Below are positions 32,914 through 33,669 of a stretch of DNA of 33,669 nucleotides, piece after piece (positions within the stretch are counted from its first letter, which is position 1; each line of letters starts with the position of its first letter). The position numbers were made by a program, and so were the translations under genes. Source of the DNA: Aeoliella straminimaris (lineage in GTDB: Bacteria; Planctomycetota; Planctomycetia; Pirellulales; Lacipirellulaceae). The DNA is taken from NCBI RefSeq assembly GCF_024054565.1, contig NZ_JAMXLR010000078.1, positions 1 through 33,669 of the forward strand, in the 5' to 3' direction. Under the pieces are notes generated by a model that did not search any database, was not told the DNA's origin, and saw nothing but the letters and a program-made list of their open reading frames with translations.

Positions 32914-33525
32914 TCAGTAGCTCGTAAAGTCGGATTCTCCAGCAAACCAATCTGGTGGCACGGCCGATAGCCTCGGCAGTCGTACGTCTTGCTCTGGGCC
33001 TTCGGCAGCATACCAGCGAGCACTGCTCCACGGATACTCGATCGCTTTGTCGACCAGGCCACGACGTACTGGATTCAGATGAATGTATTCAATCGATCCC
33101 TGCAAGGCTTCAGCCGAGCGAATGTTGCGGTCGTAGCCTGGACCTTCCTGCCAAAATCGAAAGGTCGTCTTGCCCGGCCTTTGCCTGACCGTAAGTCGCT
33201 GCACCAGCGGGTCGTTGTCGGCCCGCAGTTGTTGCTTGACTCGATAGCTCAACGGCCGCTTGATCGCAAACAGCAGCTTGTCGACTTTGGCCCCTGGTGC
33301 CGTCGGCAGCACCAGCAAATGGACGTGCTCCGGCATATAGACAAAGGCTGCCAGACGCCAGTGGTAACTTGCCATCGCTCGCTCGATCGATTGCGATAGC
33401 TGTTCCCGCCGCCAGTCGTCCTCCAACAAGGGCCACCGGTGGTAGCACGAGAACGTCAACTCGTGAATTTCGCCCTGCTGGTCGAAGTGCCGGACTCGTT
33501 TTCGATGAGGCTTGGCGGAGGACAT
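32914..33525 (-). CDS. REP-associated tyrosine transposase (RAYT, TnpA_REP)
   Basis: Single-strand DNA transposase of the Y1/HUH type, 203 residues, intact. The metal-binding HUH motif is VHLL-type: H67 and H69 in MPEHVHLLVLP. The catalytic tyrosine is probably Y131 in FRFWQEGPGYDRNIRS. The family hallmark YIHLNPVRRGLV follows, then PWSSARWY. RAYT enzymes are domesticated relatives of IS200/IS605 transposases that act on REP hairpins. This gene lies between two inverted flanks (32804-32899 and 33572-33669) with hairpin-forming ends, likely its substrate, and REP-like elements occur about 1 kb away. The ATG at 33525 has no ribosome site, but an extended -10 lies 6 bases upstream, suggesting a leaderless mRNA. 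Confidence 0.92.
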   Translation of the reverse strand: MSSAKPHRKRVRHFDQQGEIHELTFSCYHRWPLLEDDWRREQLSQSIERAMASYHWRLAAFVYMPEHVHLLVLPTAPGAKVDKLLFAIKRPLSYRVKQQLRADNDPLVQRLTVRQRPGKTTFRFWQEGPGYDRNIRSAEALQGSIEYIHLNPVRRGLVDKAIEYPWSSARWYAAEGPEQDVRLPRLSAVPPDWFAGESDFTSY

Positions 33526-33531
33526 GCCGTG

Positions 33532-33540
33532 AGTATAACA
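33532..33540 (-). promoter_or_regulatory. Possible extended -10 element for the RAYT gene
   Basis: Reads TGTTATACT on the minus strand, ending 6 bases before the ATG. The same arrangement is seen for the ECF sigma gene at 4993. No convincing -35 box is visible. Confidence 0.4.
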
Positions 33541-33571
33541 CCGTGGCGAGTTGCACGCTAAGCCTTACGCA

Positions 33572-33669
33572 CACTGCTGGTCACGGGATATCGTGGCGGC
33601 CCGTGTTTGACCCAACTAGCCGCTCCGACTCACTCCATGGGTCCACCGTCGACAAGCCAGCAGTGGCAC
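33572..33669. repeat. Right inverted flank of the RAYT unit, reaching the window end
   Basis: A 98-base segment. CACTGCTGGTC (33572-33582) and a 23-base sequence ending in CCAGCAGTGGCAC (33647-33669) are exact inverted copies of the two ends of the left flank. The interior differs from the left flank. The repeat reaches the last base of the window, so its true outer limit is not visible. Confidence 0.75.

Overview
The window looks like a chromosomal segment of a planctomycete, most likely of the Pirellulales (Rhodopirellula/Blastopirellula-like) group. This is inferred from gene families only: a TIGR02999-type ECF sigma factor next to a Ser/Thr kinase with TPR repeats, PEP-CTERM proteins, a DUF1080 protein, an outer-membrane inverse autotransporter, and a glucosyl-3-phosphoglycerate synthase locus of the kind known from Rhodopirellula baltica. 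Coding density is normal, GC is moderate to high, and genes lie on both strands.

Layout. 1-5.0 kb (minus): a PEP-CTERM repeat protein cut by the left edge, a TPR Ser/Thr kinase and its ECF sigma factor. 5.4-7.2 kb: a small lipoprotein-like protein (plus) converging on a JmjC-like oxygenase (minus). 7.4-10.6 kb: an anchored DUF4864-like protein, a second ECF sigma factor and a RskA-like anti-sigma factor (minus operon), divergent from a DUF4394 PEP-CTERM protein (plus). 10.8-15.3 kb: a 1505-residue inverse autotransporter with a long beta-helix passenger. 15.4-20.7 kb: a DUF2461 protein, a secreted GH16 glucanase, a CPBP protease, and pyruvate phosphate dikinase with a strong terminator. 20.7-22.3 kb (minus): two small unknown proteins and a DUF1080 protein. 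22.4-29.4 kb (minus): a glucosylglycerate cluster (glycosyltransferase, HAD phosphatase, GT4 glycosyltransferase, GH13_18 phosphorylase, GpgS). 29.6-33.7 kb: an accessory stretch with a DUF2513-like protein, an HTH protein, several REP-like hairpins, a lower-GC membrane protein, a gene remnant, and a REP-associated tyrosine transposase (RAYT) bracketed by inverted repeats.

Functional themes. Two ECF sigma modules point to envelope or stress signalling; the second faces a surface-type PEP-CTERM protein across a shared intergenic region that carries an inverted repeat. The 22-29 kb cluster has synthases, a candidate phosphatase and a phosphorylase able to build and break down glucosylglycerate or mannosylglucosylglycerate, a compatible-solute pathway. 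The right end is the most mobile part: the RAYT gene sits between two inverted flanks of about 97 bp whose ends match, and the left flank abuts the start-less 3' end of another gene.

All calls come from reading the sequence and remembered family motifs; no database search was run.
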